Source of the DNA: an uncultured Candidatus Saccharibacteria bacterium
Lineage (GTDB): Bacteria; Patescibacteriota; Saccharimonadia; Saccharimonadales; Saccharimonadaceae
Reading direction: 5' to 3'
NCBI GenBank assembly: GCA_938036625.1
Contig: CALHQH010000046.1
Location: forward strand, 1-64,000
Length of the DNA: 64,000 nt
Shown here: one piece after another, positions 41,767 to 50,940 of the stretch
Position numbering within the stretch: position 1 is the stretch's first letter
Layout: each line of letters begins with the position of its first letter
Notes under the pieces: model-generated
Seen by the model: only the letters and a program-made list of their open reading frames with translations
Told to the model about the DNA's origin: nothing
Database searches by the model: none
Program-made: the position numbers and the translations under genes

Positions 41767-42993
41767 CTAGGGCCAGCTAACACGCTGTTCACTACTACCA
41801 AGGAGTGTATTGGTCATCTTCGTATTCTTTTGGAATGGCGTATGTGCGGGTTTCTTGGCAAAGGAACGACGAGACGTCGTCTCAACAAATACATTTGAGT
41901 GGTTTTGCGGGGGGTTCTCAGGAGATGGCGCTGCAGCGAGCTTTTGCTCTTGCATCTGCTGCATCAACTGCATAGCAGGCTCCGACTGCTCAAGACGGCG
42001 ACCCAGCTCCGCAAGGTTCTTATTCGTCTCGCTCTCAATATTGCGATCAGAGAAAAAGCTCCCATAGCCGCTGACAAAACGTGCGAGTGATGGGTCAGCT
42101 GCTGCAAGCGCATCATATGAAATATCACCATTCTTGATGCACAGCAAGAACTCCTCTGCTGCAACAGCTCGCACTGCTTCATGCGCTTTGTCGGTATTGA
42201 GAATATCGCCATGTGTCTCAGTATTCACTTGGTCTTTGCCCATCACGTACTCACCAGTGTCACCCACGCCAGCTTCCAGCACTTCTGTAGTAACGCGGGT
42301 TTTTATGCGCTGTTTGACGTCACCATCATGCATATCAAGATGCTCGTCAATGCCAAGCTTTTCAAACTGCTGCTGCACCTTGGTCTCGGTCGTGCCTACT
42401 TGATTGTAGAATTTCCCTTTCTGGTTGACATGGATCGAGTCGCCCAGGCCATCGATCACATCAAGCGCCGCAAGCCGCGAGTCACCCTCCCCAGCCAAAC
42501 GATCGGCTGTCGATGCATCAAGCTGATTATACACCTTGCGTGCACTCGTCCGGCGGCCATTTAGCAAGTGATCTCCCTCGTCCTTAGGAGTAAGTGGCTC
42601 ATATTGCTCATCCGGCAAAACACTATCCTTCTCTGCCTCATCAGGTTCGTCAGTCTTACTCACATCCCCGTAGAAGCGATTTATTGCCATCTCATCAGGA
42701 TTCTCTCGCTTATGGACTTGGGGAGTGCTATACAGCGCACCCACCTGCGCGGCAAGGTTATCCATCCGCGGGTCGCTATTCTTTGGCGTGATGGCGTTAT
42801 CTGTTTTGTCGAAGGTAGTGCTGCTGAGCGCGCTGTTGCCGCCAAGGCCGGCGTAGAGACTATTAACGGCAGCTTCATTTTCGGCTTGTTGCTGCATGGC
42901 TGTTTTGTCATATCCTTTGCGGCGCGGCTTCATCTCGAGCGTCGCTCGCTGATCTGGGCTCAAATCTCTACCGTTTGGTGGCATTAAGGTCAT
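41767..42993 (-). CDS. Hypothetical soluble protein, 408 aa
   Basis: Acidic, highly charged and largely disordered in its first 150 residues (Asp/Glu/Lys/Pro-rich), then helical. A Gln/Met-rich helix (MQLMQQMQEQKLA, about 345-358) and a basic Ser/Thr-rich tail close it. No signal, membrane segment or motif. I do not recognise a family. GGAG lies ten bases upstream of the start. It is separated from the 43140 gene by about 150 bases; both may belong to one transcript. Confidence 0.7.
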   Translation of the reverse strand: MTLMPPNGRDLSPDQRATLEMKPRRKGYDKTAMQQQAENEAAVNSLYAGLGGNSALSSTTFDKTDNAITPKNSDPRMDNLAAQVGALYSTPQVHKRENPDEMAINRFYGDVSKTDEPDEAEKDSVLPDEQYEPLTPKDEGDHLLNGRRTSARKVYNQLDASTADRLAGEGDSRLAALDVIDGLGDSIHVNQKGKFYNQVGTTETKVQQQFEKLGIDEHLDMHDGDVKQRIKTRVTTEVLEAGVGDTGEYVMGKDQVNTETHGDILNTDKAHEAVRAVAAEEFLLCIKNGDISYDALAAADPSLARFVSGYGSFFSDRNIESETNKNLAELGRRLEQSEPAMQLMQQMQEQKLAAAPSPENPPQNHSNVFVETTSRRSFAKKPAHTPFQKNTKMTNTLLGSSEQRVSWP

Positions 42994-43139
42994 AAGGGGT
43001 ATCTCCGTGAGTGTATTGTTATTCGTTTGTTACACAATAGAACCTCCCGCAAGAAAAGTCAAGCCAGCATAGCCTAGCGCTTTTTATACCGAGCCACTGT
43101 GCGCATACAGAGCGGGAGAGTAGATGTGTAGTCCGTCCG

Positions 43140-43940
43140 CTAGGCCGCGCGGACAAGTGTGTCTTTGTCATCATGGCGAGCAGGATCATGCTGAGTTTTA
43201 CTCGCACCCGCTTGGGCAGCATCTTTACTACCCCACTCATTCAAATACACTGTTGGTTCGCTGTTTGCTGCGTGAGGGCTGAGTATTTTGCCCGTTACAA
43301 TTCGTGATTCATCACCGTAGCAATCGATATGATACACTGCCTCACCACCCTGCTCTGCCTCTGTAGTCACGACGATACGTGCATCGGCCGCTGCGGGCAA
43401 GATGCCCATTTCAGCCAGCTTCTCATGTGTCTCTGTCGTATATTGGTATGCATTGATCACTCGCACCTCATACGGCTCACCACCCACATCACAGCAGACC
43501 ACTCGCCAATCGGCCAGATCCATCGAGCCAAACCGAGAGTGGTCAATTGCAACCATATCCCCCTGTGGACTATGCAAAAAGCCAAAAGTCGGCACTGTTT
43601 TTTGCTCTAGCTTTTGCAGCGCAGCGCAGGTCTCTTCCACAGACAGGTTTTGTGCATAAATCTCAGCCCGTCTTGCTTCTCGCAAGAGATGCTCAACCTT
43701 TGCCTCCTGCTGCGCGCGCCGCTCCATCTCCGCCTCAGTCAGGGGCTGCAGCTCACCACTCGCCTGGGCCGCTTCGATGATAGCACTGCGCATAGCGTCG
43801 TAGCTAGTGGGAAGTTGCTCGGGGGTGTAGTGGTCTACGCTATCAACGTACTCCGGTAGCTCATTTGGGTTAGGCAGCTCAACGCCAGCCCGCTCTTCAC
43901 CATTAGAAAATGATGGATATACTGCTTTGCCTTGTGCCAT
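43140..43940 (-). CDS. Hypothetical soluble protein, 266 aa
   Basis: An N-terminal Pro/Glu-rich linker is followed by a long charged helix (about 60-110, AEMERRAQQEAKVEHLLREARRAE) that could be a coiled coil, then a strand-rich domain (about 115-235) with TFGFLHSPQGDMVAIDHS, GGEPYEVRVINAY and AVYHIDCYGDES. No signal or membrane segment. I do not recognise a family. The ATG at 43940 has AGAGGT five bases upstream and is preferred over an in-frame TTG two codons earlier. Confidence 0.7.
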   Translation of the reverse strand: MAQGKAVYPSFSNGEERAGVELPNPNELPEYVDSVDHYTPEQLPTSYDAMRSAIIEAAQASGELQPLTEAEMERRAQQEAKVEHLLREARRAEIYAQNLSVEETCAALQKLEQKTVPTFGFLHSPQGDMVAIDHSRFGSMDLADWRVVCCDVGGEPYEVRVINAYQYTTETHEKLAEMGILPAAADARIVVTTEAEQGGEAVYHIDCYGDESRIVTGKILSPHAANSEPTVYLNEWGSKDAAQAGASKTQHDPARHDDKDTLVRAA

Positions 43941-44034
43941 GCCCAACCTCTATTCTGCTTTGCTTGTGATGGCCCAGATTATACACCACTCTCGATACTT
44001 TGTCTATAGTCTGACCTCTGTTCGGTCGGTGTTC

Positions 44035-46602
44035 TTAGACTGCTCCCCAATTATCACCCATCGAAACGTCGACCTTGAGCTTAACGCCAAGCTGCGGGTA
44101 GATATTTTCCATCGTCTCGCGTAGGATGTGGCTCACCTGCTCGGCATGGGCGCGCGGGCACTCGACCATAATACTATCGTGGATCTGCACCACCTGCCAA
44201 CCGATCGGCTGGCCATCGCCATCGGCCAGCTGCTCTCCAGCCAGGGCCAGCTTGTCTTCCACCGCTAGCATGGCAAGCTTCATGAGGTCGGCCTCGGTGC
44301 CTTGGATGGGCATATTGGCAGCAGCGCGCTCGGCAGCACTGCGCACCGCAAAGTTGCGCGATGCAACATCCGGCGTCCAGCGGCGGCGACCAAACAGCGT
44401 CTGGACAAAGCCCGCATCATGCGCTTGCTGGATAGTCTGCGCCATATAGGCCTTGAGCTTAGGCCGAAGGCGGTAGTATTCATCGATGAAGTGCTGCGCC
44501 TCGGCATAACTCATCTGCGCGGCAGCGGCCAGGCCATGCTGGCTCATCCCATAGAGCACCCCAAAATTCACCACCTTGGCTCGGCGGCGCTGCTCCTTCG
44601 TCACGACATCGAGTGGTACCCCATACACCTGGGCGGCCGTGTTCGCGTGGATATCGATATCGGTATTAAAATCGCGAATCATCGCCTCCTCCCCCGACAG
44701 CACCGCCGCCAGGCGCAGCTCAAACTGCGAATAGTCGGCATTGACAAATACATTACCCGGCGCTGGCACAAAGGCATCGCGAACGTGCCGCCCCAGCTCG
44801 CTGCGAATCGGGATGTTTTGCAAATTTGGGTCGGTACTACTGAGCCGGCCCGTCGCCACCACATCTTGGTTGAAAGTAGTGTGGATATAGCCTGCGTCGT
44901 CGGTTAGCTGCGGCAGCGCTTCGACATACGTGTTTTGCAGCTTCGTCAGCTCGCGGTAGCGCTCCACTAGCCCAATAATCGGGTGATGCGGCCGGAGCTT
45001 ATCCAGCTCCTTCTGGCCAGTCGAGTAACCCGTCTTGCCCTTCTTAATGCCCGCTGTTGGCAGCTGAAGCTTGACAAAGAGTGCCTCGGCTAGCTGGGCC
45101 GGGCTGCCAATATTAAGCTCATACCCCACCATGCCATAAATCTGCTGCTGCAGCTCGGCGATCTCGCTACTCAAGGTGCGCTGCATCGCCGCAAGCGTGC
45201 GGCTATCAAGCCGGATACCGCGCCACTCCATCCGCGCCAGCACAGGGATGAGCGGAAAGTCCATCGTCCGAGCCACCCGGGCAAGCTCGGGCAGCGCATC
45301 GAGTGCCTGAGCTTGCTCATCGTACACTGCCCACAGCGCACTAATAGCAAGGCGTGGGTCATCAAGCGACTCCAGCCCCGCAAGATGAGCCAGCGCCCGC
45401 GACGTGCGCAGGGGATTAAGCAAAAACGACCCCTGGGCAGTATCGTGCTTCACGACTGGCAGCTGCCGCACGCCACGAGCCAGTAAGTGGCGTAATAATT
45501 CCTTAGTGCGGTGCCCAACGATCGGCACATGCGGGATAACGTCAATCGCATCACGCCAGTTCAGGCGGGCTGCCTTACCTCGCTCGTGGCTCACCCAGAC
45601 GCCGCCCTCGACTGGCCAGACCAGCAGCTCTTTGGCCATCAGGAAGAGCGCCTTAGCCTGGTGAGCAGGCAGCTCGGTGGCATGCTGCACCACTGGTACA
45701 TCGGGCGGCTGGGTGCTCTCTGCCGCCTGCATCTGTGGCGGGAGTTGGCGCAGCAAACTACGAAACTCCAGCCGCTGCAACATCGCCCGCACCGCCGCTG
45801 GGTCGCAGTTATCCATTGCCATCGCTGCTCGGTCAAGCGTCACCGGTGCATCGGTATATAGCCGGGCCAGCTCGCGGCTCATATAGGCCGAATCTTTGCC
45901 CTGCTCCAGCTTGCGCCGCAGCGTATCCTTGACCTGCCAGAGGTTGTCGTAGAGGTTGTCAAGCGTGTCGAATTGCTGCAGCAGTTTAACCGCCGTCTTC
46001 TCTCCCACGCCTGGCACGCCCGGGATATTATCCGACGCATCGCCCTTGAGGCTCTTGAAGTCGAGGAACTGGCCAATCCGAATGCCATAGCGCTGCTCGA
46101 AGGCGGGGATGTCGAATTTATCGATGTTGGTCAAGCCTTTCTTCAGGGCGTAGAGGTAGGTATTTTGGTCGAGTATTTGCAAGGCATCAAGGTCGCTCGT
46201 GATGAGATACGTCTCAATATCCCCCTCCTGCTCAGCCTGGGCATCGAGCGTCGCCATAATATCGTCCGCCTCATAATCATCAAACTCATACAGCGGCCAG
46301 CCAAACGCCTGCAAAAGCTCGTGGAGTAGTGGTATCTGGGCGTAAAAATCTGGCGGAGCCGGCTTGCGACCAGCCTTGTATTGGTCGTAGATGGCAAGAC
46401 GCCGGCGGATGTTTGTCTTGGGTTTATCCCACGCCACGCACACGTAGTCTGGCTGGAGGCGCTTGATCAGCTCCAGGCTCAGCGCCGCAAAGCCATACAC
46501 CCCACCGGTTGGTGTGCCATCAGCCGTCGAGAGGTTGGGCATGGCATAGTACCCACGGTAGAACACACTTTTGCCATCGATAATCACTAGGCGCTTCATC
46601 AT
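44035..46602 (-). CDS. polA: DNA polymerase I
   Basis: Pol I fills gaps and removes RNA primers. The 855-residue protein has an N-terminal 5' nuclease (about 1-290: LVIIDGKSVFYRG, DDYEADDIMATL, SDLDALQIL, LKGDASDNIPGVPGVGEKTA). A degenerate 3'-5' exonuclease-like domain follows (about 320-480) without the DxE motif, so there is no proofreading, as in Taq. The polymerase domain (about 480-855) has motif A DYSQFELRLAA, motif B RRRAKVVNFGVLYG (Phe at the ddNTP-discriminating site) and motif C IHDSIMVE, where Ser follows the catalytic Asp in place of the usual Glu. TATACT is exactly six bases before the ATG at 46602; a second ATG follows directly. Confidence 0.97.
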   Translation of the reverse strand: MMKRLVIIDGKSVFYRGYYAMPNLSTADGTPTGGVYGFAALSLELIKRLQPDYVCVAWDKPKTNIRRRLAIYDQYKAGRKPAPPDFYAQIPLLHELLQAFGWPLYEFDDYEADDIMATLDAQAEQEGDIETYLITSDLDALQILDQNTYLYALKKGLTNIDKFDIPAFEQRYGIRIGQFLDFKSLKGDASDNIPGVPGVGEKTAVKLLQQFDTLDNLYDNLWQVKDTLRRKLEQGKDSAYMSRELARLYTDAPVTLDRAAMAMDNCDPAAVRAMLQRLEFRSLLRQLPPQMQAAESTQPPDVPVVQHATELPAHQAKALFLMAKELLVWPVEGGVWVSHERGKAARLNWRDAIDVIPHVPIVGHRTKELLRHLLARGVRQLPVVKHDTAQGSFLLNPLRTSRALAHLAGLESLDDPRLAISALWAVYDEQAQALDALPELARVARTMDFPLIPVLARMEWRGIRLDSRTLAAMQRTLSSEIAELQQQIYGMVGYELNIGSPAQLAEALFVKLQLPTAGIKKGKTGYSTGQKELDKLRPHHPIIGLVERYRELTKLQNTYVEALPQLTDDAGYIHTTFNQDVVATGRLSSTDPNLQNIPIRSELGRHVRDAFVPAPGNVFVNADYSQFELRLAAVLSGEEAMIRDFNTDIDIHANTAAQVYGVPLDVVTKEQRRRAKVVNFGVLYGMSQHGLAAAAQMSYAEAQHFIDEYYRLRPKLKAYMAQTIQQAHDAGFVQTLFGRRRWTPDVASRNFAVRSAAERAAANMPIQGTEADLMKLAMLAVEDKLALAGEQLADGDGQPIGWQVVQIHDSIMVECPRAHAEQVSHILRETMENIYPQLGVKLKVDVSMGDNWGAV

Positions 46603-46608
46603 AGTTCT

Positions 46609-46614
46609 AGTATA
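46609..46614 (-). promoter_or_regulatory. -10 box of polA (leaderless start)
   Basis: TGCTATACT six bases before the ATG at 46602. No Shine-Dalgarno sequence. Confidence 0.6.
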
Positions 46615-46675
46615 GCATTGGTGCGGTGCGGAAACATCCTCGCGCGGCACCTCTACCCTGCTCCCTGCCCTCCAG

Positions 46676-47911
46676 TTATAGCGTAGGTTGAGCGCGCTGG
46701 CGCCGGCGACGCCACCACCATACCAGCCAGCCAGCTAGTGCGATAAGCAGTAAGCATAGGCTCAGCAGCAGTGCCGGCACAAAGTTGCTCATCAGCTCAG
46801 CCAGTGGACCCTGCGCAGCAAACGCACCCTTTTTCTTCTTCACCGTCATCCGTTTGGTGCCCGGCTTTTTATCTTTCTTGTCGTCCTTTTTCTCTGGTGG
46901 AGTAGCCGGTGGTTTTTCGCCAGTGGTTGGAGTACCGCTTTGGTATATCTTGACATAGTCGATAAGGAAGGTTTGGTTGGCAAACTTCTTCGATGAGTCG
47001 GGCGGGTGTTCCTCACTCTTCCACTCCACATAATCGTTGAGAATGACATACCACGTATCGTCAAAGACCTGCTTGAATTGATTCGCATCCATGCCCATTT
47101 TTGCTGGTTTTTCTGCCGGAACTCGAGTGGTTGGATGACTTTTCTCATCGCCCGCTCGATAGTTATACACCAGCACCGGCTGGTTATCAACAAAGAATCT
47201 GACCGTCTCACCATCGTATTCCGTCGCCCAGACATGCCAGTTGTTCGCCAATGTCACTGGGGATGGTATGAGGTTCTCTCGGCTATGCCCTAACCCCTTC
47301 GTCTTCCATATCTGCGATGATGGGCTGTGGTAGCAGCGAATATGCGTCGTCGACCATGTGTAGGTCGGTGTCCATGAATACCACTCTAGCATGTCGAGCT
47401 CACCATAGGGGTCATTCGCTTGCTTGTTGTTGCTACAGTTGGCAAGCGTCACACTATTGCGCAGCCAAATAGCTGGGCGCGTCCCATTCTCGCCATTCCA
47501 ATTAATCTTCGCTCGTACCTCCACACGGAATGGTTTATGCCCATCGAGCACCCGACCCGACTCTACTCGCCCACTCTGGTAGCGTGTCATCTTGCCAGAC
47601 GGGCACGGCTCTTGGCTGGCGTTGCTATCGCCCAGTGGCTCAGCCACACTCGACACACAGTGACGCCGGGTCGTAATCTGCAAAGCGCCATTAGTCACTG
47701 CAACATTGTTGGCGCTATATGCCAAATGCTCCTTGCCATAATTATCTTTATTTTGCTGAAGAACCTTCCAATTCGATAGTGACGTCGTAAACTCCTCGTT
47801 ATACACCATCTGCCACTGCTGCGCCTGGGCAGCCCCACCAAACATCACCGACAGAGCACCCGCAACAAGGACACCCACTACTCCATACACCAGCCCACCT
47901 TGTCGCTGCAC
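46676..47911 (-). CDS. Surface-anchored GH16-family glycoside hydrolase
   Basis: GH16 enzymes cut beta-1,3/1,4-glucans, galactans and related polymers by a retaining mechanism. The 411-residue protein has a signal sequence (about 7-30, LVYGVVGVLVAGALSVMFGG), a GH16 jelly-roll domain (about 35-300) with the diagnostic ExDxxE motif GELDMLEW (nucleophile Glu171, Asp173, acid/base Glu176), a Lys/Pro-rich stalk, a C-terminal membrane helix (about 368-395) and a basic Arg-rich tail. The GTG at 47911 is chosen because AGGAG lies six bases upstream; seven extra codons are open before it. The anchor and stalk parallel the spherulin-4-like enzyme at 29354, so both probably face the host surface or biofilm. 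Confidence 0.92.
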   Translation of the reverse strand: MQRQGGLVYGVVGVLVAGALSVMFGGAAQAQQWQMVYNEEFTTSLSNWKVLQQNKDNYGKEHLAYSANNVAVTNGALQITTRRHCVSSVAEPLGDSNASQEPCPSGKMTRYQSGRVESGRVLDGHKPFRVEVRAKINWNGENGTRPAIWLRNSVTLANCSNNKQANDPYGELDMLEWYSWTPTYTWSTTHIRCYHSPSSQIWKTKGLGHSRENLIPSPVTLANNWHVWATEYDGETVRFFVDNQPVLVYNYRAGDEKSHPTTRVPAEKPAKMGMDANQFKQVFDDTWYVILNDYVEWKSEEHPPDSSKKFANQTFLIDYVKIYQSGTPTTGEKPPATPPEKKDDKKDKKPGTKRMTVKKKKGAFAAQGPLAELMSNFVPALLLSLCLLLIALAGWLVWWWRRRRQRAQPTL

Positions 47912-48078
47912 TCCTATCTCCTCAGTCTGCACTATCCGCGCTTATATACGTTATTATATAAGTGTACACGTTTTGTCGGATTTTTCAATTGTTATAGCAT
48001 GAGCGGTGTCTTGCAGGATAAAACACGGCGTTGCGTCGCAAGGCACACCACACCCACATCGCCGCACCTCTACCACTC

Positions 48079-48120
48079 AATAGCACCCCTTGCTACGTGC
48101 TAAGAGGGGTGCTATTTTGC
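48079..48120. terminator. 12-bp hairpin between whiB and the GH16 gene
   Basis: AATAGCACCCCT and AGGGGTGCTATT pair perfectly around a 14-base loop; TTTT follows on the plus strand. It probably terminates the whiB transcript on the minus strand, although the T-run is better on the plus side. Confidence 0.55.
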
Positions 48121-48163
48121 TATAAAACGTATTGTTTGTGCGAGTGTATAGGTTGGTGTTTTA

Positions 48164-48610
48164 TCACAGACCGTCTGAGATTTGGGCTTTTTTGACTTGC
48201 CCTGCCCACCGACGCGCTGCTTCGCGCTGTCTCTTCGTTGTGCCACCAACAATCAAACTATCATCATCCTGCTCGCCCCTCATCGTGCGACCTAACTGAC
48301 TTGCTAGACACTCATACTGCACCGAGCACATACTACACACCTGCTTTGCAAACTGTGCTCGCCGAGCGATATCGGCCTTCCGAGAATACTCTGGTTTGTT
48401 TGCATCAGGGCTGGGAACATCGAGGTCAAAGTAAAATGGGCCTTTTGAGCCACACGCCGCTAAGGCAATCCACTCCGACATATCTGGTACTTTCTTTCCC
48501 CGGAGCAGCTGCTCTGCAACATATCGCGCAGGGCTTACACCATCGCTCTTCATTCGTTCTCGCATTGCCTGTGTGGCAGGTGTTGGCTTTCTTGGTTGTT
48601 CGCGTTTCAT
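48164..48610 (-). CDS. WhiB-like iron-sulfur transcription factor
   Basis: WhiB proteins hold a [4Fe-4S] cluster with four Cys and bind the primary sigma factor to alter promoter choice. The 148-residue protein has Cys53, Cys92, Cys95 and Cys101 in the family pattern C-x(n)-C-x2-C-x5-C (VCSMCSVQYEC), preceded by W47-x5-C53, followed by a Gly-Gly turn (VGGTTKRQREAARRW) matching the family GVWGG, and a basic C-terminus for DNA contact. WhiB is otherwise almost confined to Actinobacteria and their phages. The next gene upstream is a second, double WhiB. A 116-base gap separates them. Confidence 0.85.
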   Translation of the reverse strand: MKREQPRKPTPATQAMRERMKSDGVSPARYVAEQLLRGKKVPDMSEWIALAACGSKGPFYFDLDVPSPDANKPEYSRKADIARRAQFAKQVCSMCSVQYECLASQLGRTMRGEQDDDSLIVGGTTKRQREAARRWAGQVKKAQISDGL

Positions 48611-48726
48611 AGATGTTTACTCTTTTGCTATAAAAATAACGTTAGCTTCTGCATTATTCCACACGCCTGTTATTTTGCCAAGCATAAGCAGAGTAGTGCG
48701 CTGCTTATCACCCTACCCCCCATTGC

Positions 48727-49443
48727 TCAGCGCCGCCGGACGTGCCGCCGCTTGGGTTTGGGTGCGCCCCACTGTTGGCGGTCGGCCTTGGCTGTACCAC
48801 CCCGTATATTGCCAGTAGGAATGATACGCTGGTACCCCCGCAGCGCAAAGAGCAAGCACTCGGCCGCTACTGGGCACTCAGCACAGTCTTCGCGCCGCTC
48901 GGGCTCTAGCCGCTGCCCTGTCTCAGCATCGATACACAGTGCCAAGCGAGCAAAAGCCTGCGGCGTGGGAATGTGCCCAATATGCCGCCGCTCGGCCATA
49001 CACTGCTCTGCCCAGGCAATGCGTGCCCGAGGCGTGTCATTAGCATGAACAGCGTGGTGCATAGCACCCGTGAGCATCGTGGACTGGCTCGGAAGGTCCA
49101 CCGGTACGGATTCGTCCGTTAGTTGCTCCCGCTGCTTCGCTGTGAGGCCAGCACAGATCCCCGACACTCCTTCTCTCACCGCATATGCCGCACACACATC
49201 AATCACCGCACAACCAATGCAGCGCCGCAGCGCCAGTGCCGTGTCTTCTGGCTTGCCACTAAAATATTCTTCACTTGTGGCCGGGCTGCAGGCAGCATCG
49301 CGCATCCATTGCGGTGGGAGTGCCGCTCCCCTTTGCTGCCGCACGCGTATCCGCAAATAGAAGATACGCAACGCAAGGTCAGTTGGTGCGTAGCGTGGGA
49401 GTCGCTCTGGTCGTGATGGCTGTGCAGCTGGCTGCTCTTCCAT
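48727..49443 (-). CDS. Tandem (two-domain) WhiB-like protein
   Basis: This 238-residue protein carries two WhiB-type cysteine clusters. Domain 1 (about 45-108) has Cys52 in WMRDAAC, then Cys75-x2-Cys78-x5-Cys84 and the turn GVSGICAGLT. Domain 2 (about 143-225) has Cys148 in WAEQC (39 residues before the next, as in the neighbouring WhiB; Cys170 is the alternative), then Cys187-x2-Cys190-x5-Cys196 and the turn GNIRGGT. A basic tail (KPKRRHVRRR) follows. Known WhiB proteins have a single domain, so two clusters in one chain are unusual. The ATG at 49443 has AAGGA and TACAAT just upstream. It is divergent from the kinase at 49510, with 66 bases between starts. Confidence 0.8.
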   Translation of the reverse strand: MEEQPAAQPSRPERLPRYAPTDLALRIFYLRIRVRQQRGAALPPQWMRDAACSPATSEEYFSGKPEDTALALRRCIGCAVIDVCAAYAVREGVSGICAGLTAKQREQLTDESVPVDLPSQSTMLTGAMHHAVHANDTPRARIAWAEQCMAERRHIGHIPTPQAFARLALCIDAETGQRLEPERREDCAECPVAAECLLFALRGYQRIIPTGNIRGGTAKADRQQWGAPKPKRRHVRRR

Positions 49444-49497
49444 ACTATCCTTATTGTACCATTCCCCGCGCCGCCAACCATAAGCGTCATCATCTGC

Positions 49498-49503
49498 TAT
49501 ACT
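49498..49503 (+). promoter_or_regulatory. -10 box of the 49510 kinase gene (leaderless start)
   Basis: TGCTATACT six bases before the ATG, within the divergent whiB/kinase promoter region (49444-49509). Confidence 0.6.
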
Positions 49504-49509
49504 AGAAAC

Positions 49510-50085
49510 ATGAATCATCCATCTCACCCGACGACAATCCTTGCCTTCGTTGGCCTCTCAGGCGCAGGCAAGAGCGAGGCAGTCAACCACGTGGCACGCC
49601 TTGGCATCCCCAAGGTCTACGCTGGTGGCATCCTCTACGACGAAATGCGCCGCCGCGGCATCGCCATCACCCCGCAGTCGCAAGCCGAATTTCGCAAAGC
49701 CTGGCGCGAAGAGGCTGGCAAAGACATCATCATCCGCACTGCTGCCGAGCAAATGCAGCGCCTCGCCGCCGCCGGGCAGCGCCACATCCTCTTTGACGGG
49801 CTCTACTCCTGGACGGAGTACAAGTATCTCACCCACCACTTCCCGGGTGAGCTCGTTGTGGCGGCCATCGTCGCACCCAAACAGCTCCGTCACCGCCGCC
49901 TTGCCCAGCGACCCGAGCGGCCCTTTACCGCGCAGGAAGCAATCGCCCGCGACTGGTCGGAAATTGAAGATATTGAAAAAGGTGGCCCCATCGCCATTGC
50001 CGATCACTTCATCTCCAACAGCCACGACCTCACCGAACTCCACCAGCAAGTCGACGCCCTCTGCCGCGAGATTGGTTGGATGTAA
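49510..50085 (+). CDS. P-loop nucleotide kinase, dephospho-CoA-kinase-like
   Basis: The 191-residue protein has Walker A GLSGAGKS (about 15-22), the lid and NMP-binding region (YAGGILYDEMRRRGI), a Walker-B-like strand HILFDGLYSW and a C-terminal HFISNSHDLTELHQQVD typical of dephospho-CoA kinase and UPF0200 relatives. It could phosphorylate dephospho-CoA or a nucleotide; the canonical CoaE substrate residues are not all clear, so the substrate is left open. It faces away from the double WhiB gene, with a leaderless-type promoter. Confidence 0.8.
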   Translation: MNHPSHPTTILAFVGLSGAGKSEAVNHVARLGIPKVYAGGILYDEMRRRGIAITPQSQAEFRKAWREEAGKDIIIRTAAEQMQRLAAAGQRHILFDGLYSWTEYKYLTHHFPGELVVAAIVAPKQLRHRRLAQRPERPFTAQEAIARDWSEIEDIEKGGPIAIADHFISNSHDLTELHQQVDALCREIGWM

Positions 50086-50214
50086 AATACCCCGGTGGGG
50101 TATATAAATCATCAGATAATTGACACAATACCCTTCCTCTGCTATAATTCTCCCACAAATCACGTGTGTGTAAGGCAAATGCACACTACGATAATAGCCT
50201 AATACGAGGAGTAT

Positions 50215-50682
50215 ATGAACAACCAGCCAACGCCCCAGCAGCCTGCCACACCGCAGCCAGCACCACAACCACAACCAGCCGTGCAGCCACAACCGGTGGC
50301 CCAACCACAGCCGCAGCCGCAACAGACATATCAATATCAACAACCCTACCAGCAGCCAGTTGCGCCAGTGCCACAGCCAGCTATTCAGCCACAGCCAACA
50401 CCATATGCCTATCCTCCCGTTCATTATGACAATCCTGGTGAGACGCTCGGTGTCATTGGATGCGTCTTGAACTTCTTTGGCATCTCTATCGGTGGTATTC
50501 TCCTTGGCATTATTTCGCGCAATAAGTCTAAGGAAGCCGGTATGTCTACAACGTGGGGTAACGTTAGTCTGGGCTGGGGCATCTTTGGGTCAGTCTGCTG
50601 GTGTCTTATCTGGCTTTTCTGGATACTTGTGTTTGTTGGTGTATTGTCCAAGCCATCTTGGTGGTACTATTATTACTACTAA
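50215..50682 (+). CDS. Pro/Gln-rich two-helix membrane protein (DUF4190-like)
   Basis: AGGAG precedes the ATG. The first 70 residues are a P/Q repeat arm (PQPAPQPQPAVQPQP). Two membrane helices follow (about 76-98 and 115-142), with SRNKSKEAGM and GNVSLGWG between them, as in DUF4190 proteins. The end is FVGVLSKPSWWYYYYY, with five Tyr. A terminator follows, so it is a single-gene unit. The arm resembles those of the proteins at 25254 and 54084; function unknown. Confidence 0.8.
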   Translation: MNNQPTPQQPATPQPAPQPQPAVQPQPVAQPQPQPQQTYQYQQPYQQPVAPVPQPAIQPQPTPYAYPPVHYDNPGETLGVIGCVLNFFGISIGGILLGIISRNKSKEAGMSTTWGNVSLGWGIFGSVCWCLIWLFWILVFVGVLSKPSWWYYYYY

Positions 50683-50700
50683 GCCACTTGCTTCGATATA

Positions 50701-50731
50701 AAAATACCCAGCATACTACTGGGTATTTTTA
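50701..50731 (+). terminator. Terminator after the 50215-50682 gene
   Basis: AAAATACCCAG / CTGGGTATTTT, an 11-bp perfect stem followed by TTTTT (partly inside the stem). Confidence 0.9.
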
Positions 50732-50940
50732 TGTAAAGTATTTTGGGAGTACCTTCTGCATTTTTAGAGCTTTCGTATTCACCCCTCTACAATCATGATC
50801 TCTATTTCTCGGTAGCGATAGTAGGAGTGGGTATTCGAGAGGTTTGTGCCCTCACAGCAAAGTAAATAGCCATTATTATACAGAAGCTTCACCAAAAAAC
50901 CATACAGTAACGACTTTTGCAAGCAATTTATCCAAAAAAT

